The notes beneath the pieces were generated by a model. The model made no database searches and was not told the origin of the DNA. It saw nothing but the letters and a program-made list of their open reading frames with translations. Positions 4,056-5,340 of a stretch of DNA of 5,340 nt are shown here, piece by piece. Both the position numbers and the translations under genes were made by a program. The DNA is from DATKIY01 sp035543875 (GTDB lineage: Bacteria > Actinomycetota > Actinomycetes > JAHEKZ01), in NCBI GenBank assembly GCA_035543875.1, contig DATKIY010000085.1, positions 1 through 5,340 of the forward strand, read 5' to 3'. Each line of letters begins with the position of its first letter. Within the stretch, counting starts at the first letter, position 1.

Positions 4056-5340
4056 TTACTCAGCTGTGAGCTCGGCACCGAACTGGATGACCAGATCTAC
4101 GAACTGGTCGACGTCCGACAGCTGTGTGCGCGGATTGATGAAGCAGGGGCGCAGGACGAAGGCGTTTCCTACGACGGTCGAGCTCACCACAACGGGTGTT
4201 TCACGGGCCAACCGTCGCAGGATCTGACTGTTCAGTAAATCCCAGTCGCGGTCCGCCGAGGTGCGGTACCGGAACCCACAGATTGACAGCGTCGGTTCAG
4301 CCAAAACCTCAAGGCTCGGATGTGCGTGCGCTCGGGCTGCGACGTGCCGTGCAAAGTTGTTGTCGCACACCACGCGCTGCCGCACGCCCTCCACGCCAAG
4401 CTCCCGAAGGATCGCCCAGACCATCACCCCTCGCGGAGGGGATGACAGCTCCACGCCAAAGTCGAAGTACGGAATCCCCATCGAGTCCAACGAGACTTGA
4501 ACGTCGTCGTCAGAGAAAGCACCTTCGAGATAGTCCGCCGGTTCCTGGGTAAACGCCCGATGAAGGATTCCTCGATCACGAACAAACGTCGCAGCAATCC
4601 CGACCGGAGCGTTCAGCCATTTGTGAGGGTCGACAATGACCGAGTCAGCCAAATCAAGTCCGTCATACCGAGGTGTCAAGCGCTCGTCCAGGATTCCGGG
4701 CAAGCCGTACGCCCCATCGACGTGGAACCAAGCGCCAAACTCCTGGGCAAGTTCGCCGGCACCGCGCAGGGGATCGATCGCACCGGTGTTCGTGGTGCCG
4801 GCTGCGGCCACGACGGCCACCGGAAGCACACCCGCATCACGATCGTGCTCCAGAGCACTGCGAAGTGCGACCAGATCCAACCGAAGCTCACCATCGGTGG
4901 CAATCGCTCGAACGCTGTTGCGTCCTAAACCCAGTACGCCTGCCGATCGGTGGATGGTGTGATGAGCTTGCGTTGACGTGTAAAGCGCAACACGCCGACC
5001 ATCAAGGCCGTCGGTGGCCGGGTCAAGTCCTGCTTTTTCTAGCGCCCACTGCCTGGCAGCCCCAAGCGCGACGAGGTTTGCTGTAGAACCTCCGCTGGAG
5101 TAGACGCCTTTCATCGAGGGAGACAGCCCACACATCTGTGCGAGCCACTCCAGAGACAGCTCCTCGAGATGGTTGAAGGCCGTCAGTGTCTGACGTTGCG
5201 GCGCAACGACCATGCCAGCGGCAGATACGACGGTTGGGACAGTGGTCGGTCCGGTCGTGATCCAGCCCCAGGATGCGGGAGTCGACAGCCTGGTGCCGTG
5301 CGGTAGCACTAGGTCTACAAACTCGTCGATGGTTCCTTCC
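4056..5340 (-). CDS. Group II PLP-dependent amino-acid decarboxylase, N-terminus outside window
   Basis: The frame is open through the right edge: ten residues (EGTIDEFVDL) precede the GTG at 5309, matching the segment before the family's conserved GWIT motif, so that GTG is internal. The 427 visible residues suggest roughly 50-60 are missing from a usual length of about 480. Counting from the GTG codon: SSGGSTANL (71-79) is the phosphate-binding segment, His116 in QAHHTIH stacks on the cofactor ring, AGTTNTGAIDPL (170-181) and FHVDGAYG (195-202) hold Asp198, which pairs with the pyridine nitrogen, and DPHKW carries the Schiff-base Lys230. This is the aromatic-L-amino-acid decarboxylase family, which removes CO2 from an amino acid to give an amine; some members are amine-forming diaminobutyrate decarboxylases or aldehyde synthases. 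The substrate cannot be assigned. The GNAT gene follows 38 nt after the TAA. Confidence 0.92.
   Translation of the reverse strand, partial: EGTIDEFVDLVLPHGTRLSTPASWGWITTGPTTVPTVVSAAGMVVAPQRQTLTAFNHLEELSLEWLAQMCGLSPSMKGVYSSGGSTANLVALGAARQWALEKAGLDPATDGLDGRRVALYTSTQAHHTIHRSAGVLGLGRNSVRAIATDGELRLDLVALRSALEHDRDAGVLPVAVVAAAGTTNTGAIDPLRGAGELAQEFGAWFHVDGAYGLPGILDERLTPRYDGLDLADSVIVDPHKWLNAPVGIAATFVRDRGILHRAFTQEPADYLEGAFSDDDVQVSLDSMGIPYFDFGVELSSPPRGVMVWAILRELGVEGVRQRVVCDNNFARHVAARAHAHPSLEVLAEPTLSICGFRYRTSADRDWDLLNSQILRRLARETPVVVSSTVVGNAFVLRPCFINPRTQLSDVDQFVDLVIQFGAELTAE

Overview
The window (about 60% G+C by eye) reads as a chromosomal segment of an actinobacterium. The support is high-GC codon use, two start codons that look leaderless (a TANNNT box 6 nt upstream and no Shine-Dalgarno), and a large NHL/thioredoxin protein with a CCINC active site of the kind common in Actinomycetota. 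I see no RNA gene, insertion sequence, CRISPR array or prophage signature.

Layout, left to right. Bases 1-21 may be the last codons of an upstream plus-strand gene. Bases 22-163 are a control region that carries three copies of a 14-nt motif (consensus CATGATCGGAGCGT), whose left edges fall every 29 bp, with the third copy inverted. It precedes a secreted trypsin-fold serine protease (164-1024, +). The protease converges on an NHL-repeat/thioredoxin-like protein (1110-2945, -), and the short gap between them holds two strong tandem hairpins.

Bases 2946-3432 contain no confident gene. They hold a very AT-rich island (3029-3070, 12 G/C in 42 bases) with a near-consensus -10 box and two overlapping palindromes. 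About 20 bases further on is an 8-nt perfect Shine-Dalgarno, 3 nt before an ATG that opens a 101-codon frame for a very basic, unrecognised protein (3102-3407, +). This unit is the least explained part of the window.

The right part carries two minus-strand genes, read from right to left. First is a group II PLP-dependent amino-acid decarboxylase (4056 to beyond 5340, N-terminus outside the window). After 38 nt comes a GNAT acetyltransferase resembling puromycin N-acetyltransferase (3433-4017). Together they suggest amine formation by decarboxylation followed by N-acetylation, but the substrate cannot be read from sequence and the GNAT may also have its own promoter. The protease and NHL gene show no obvious functional link to this pair.
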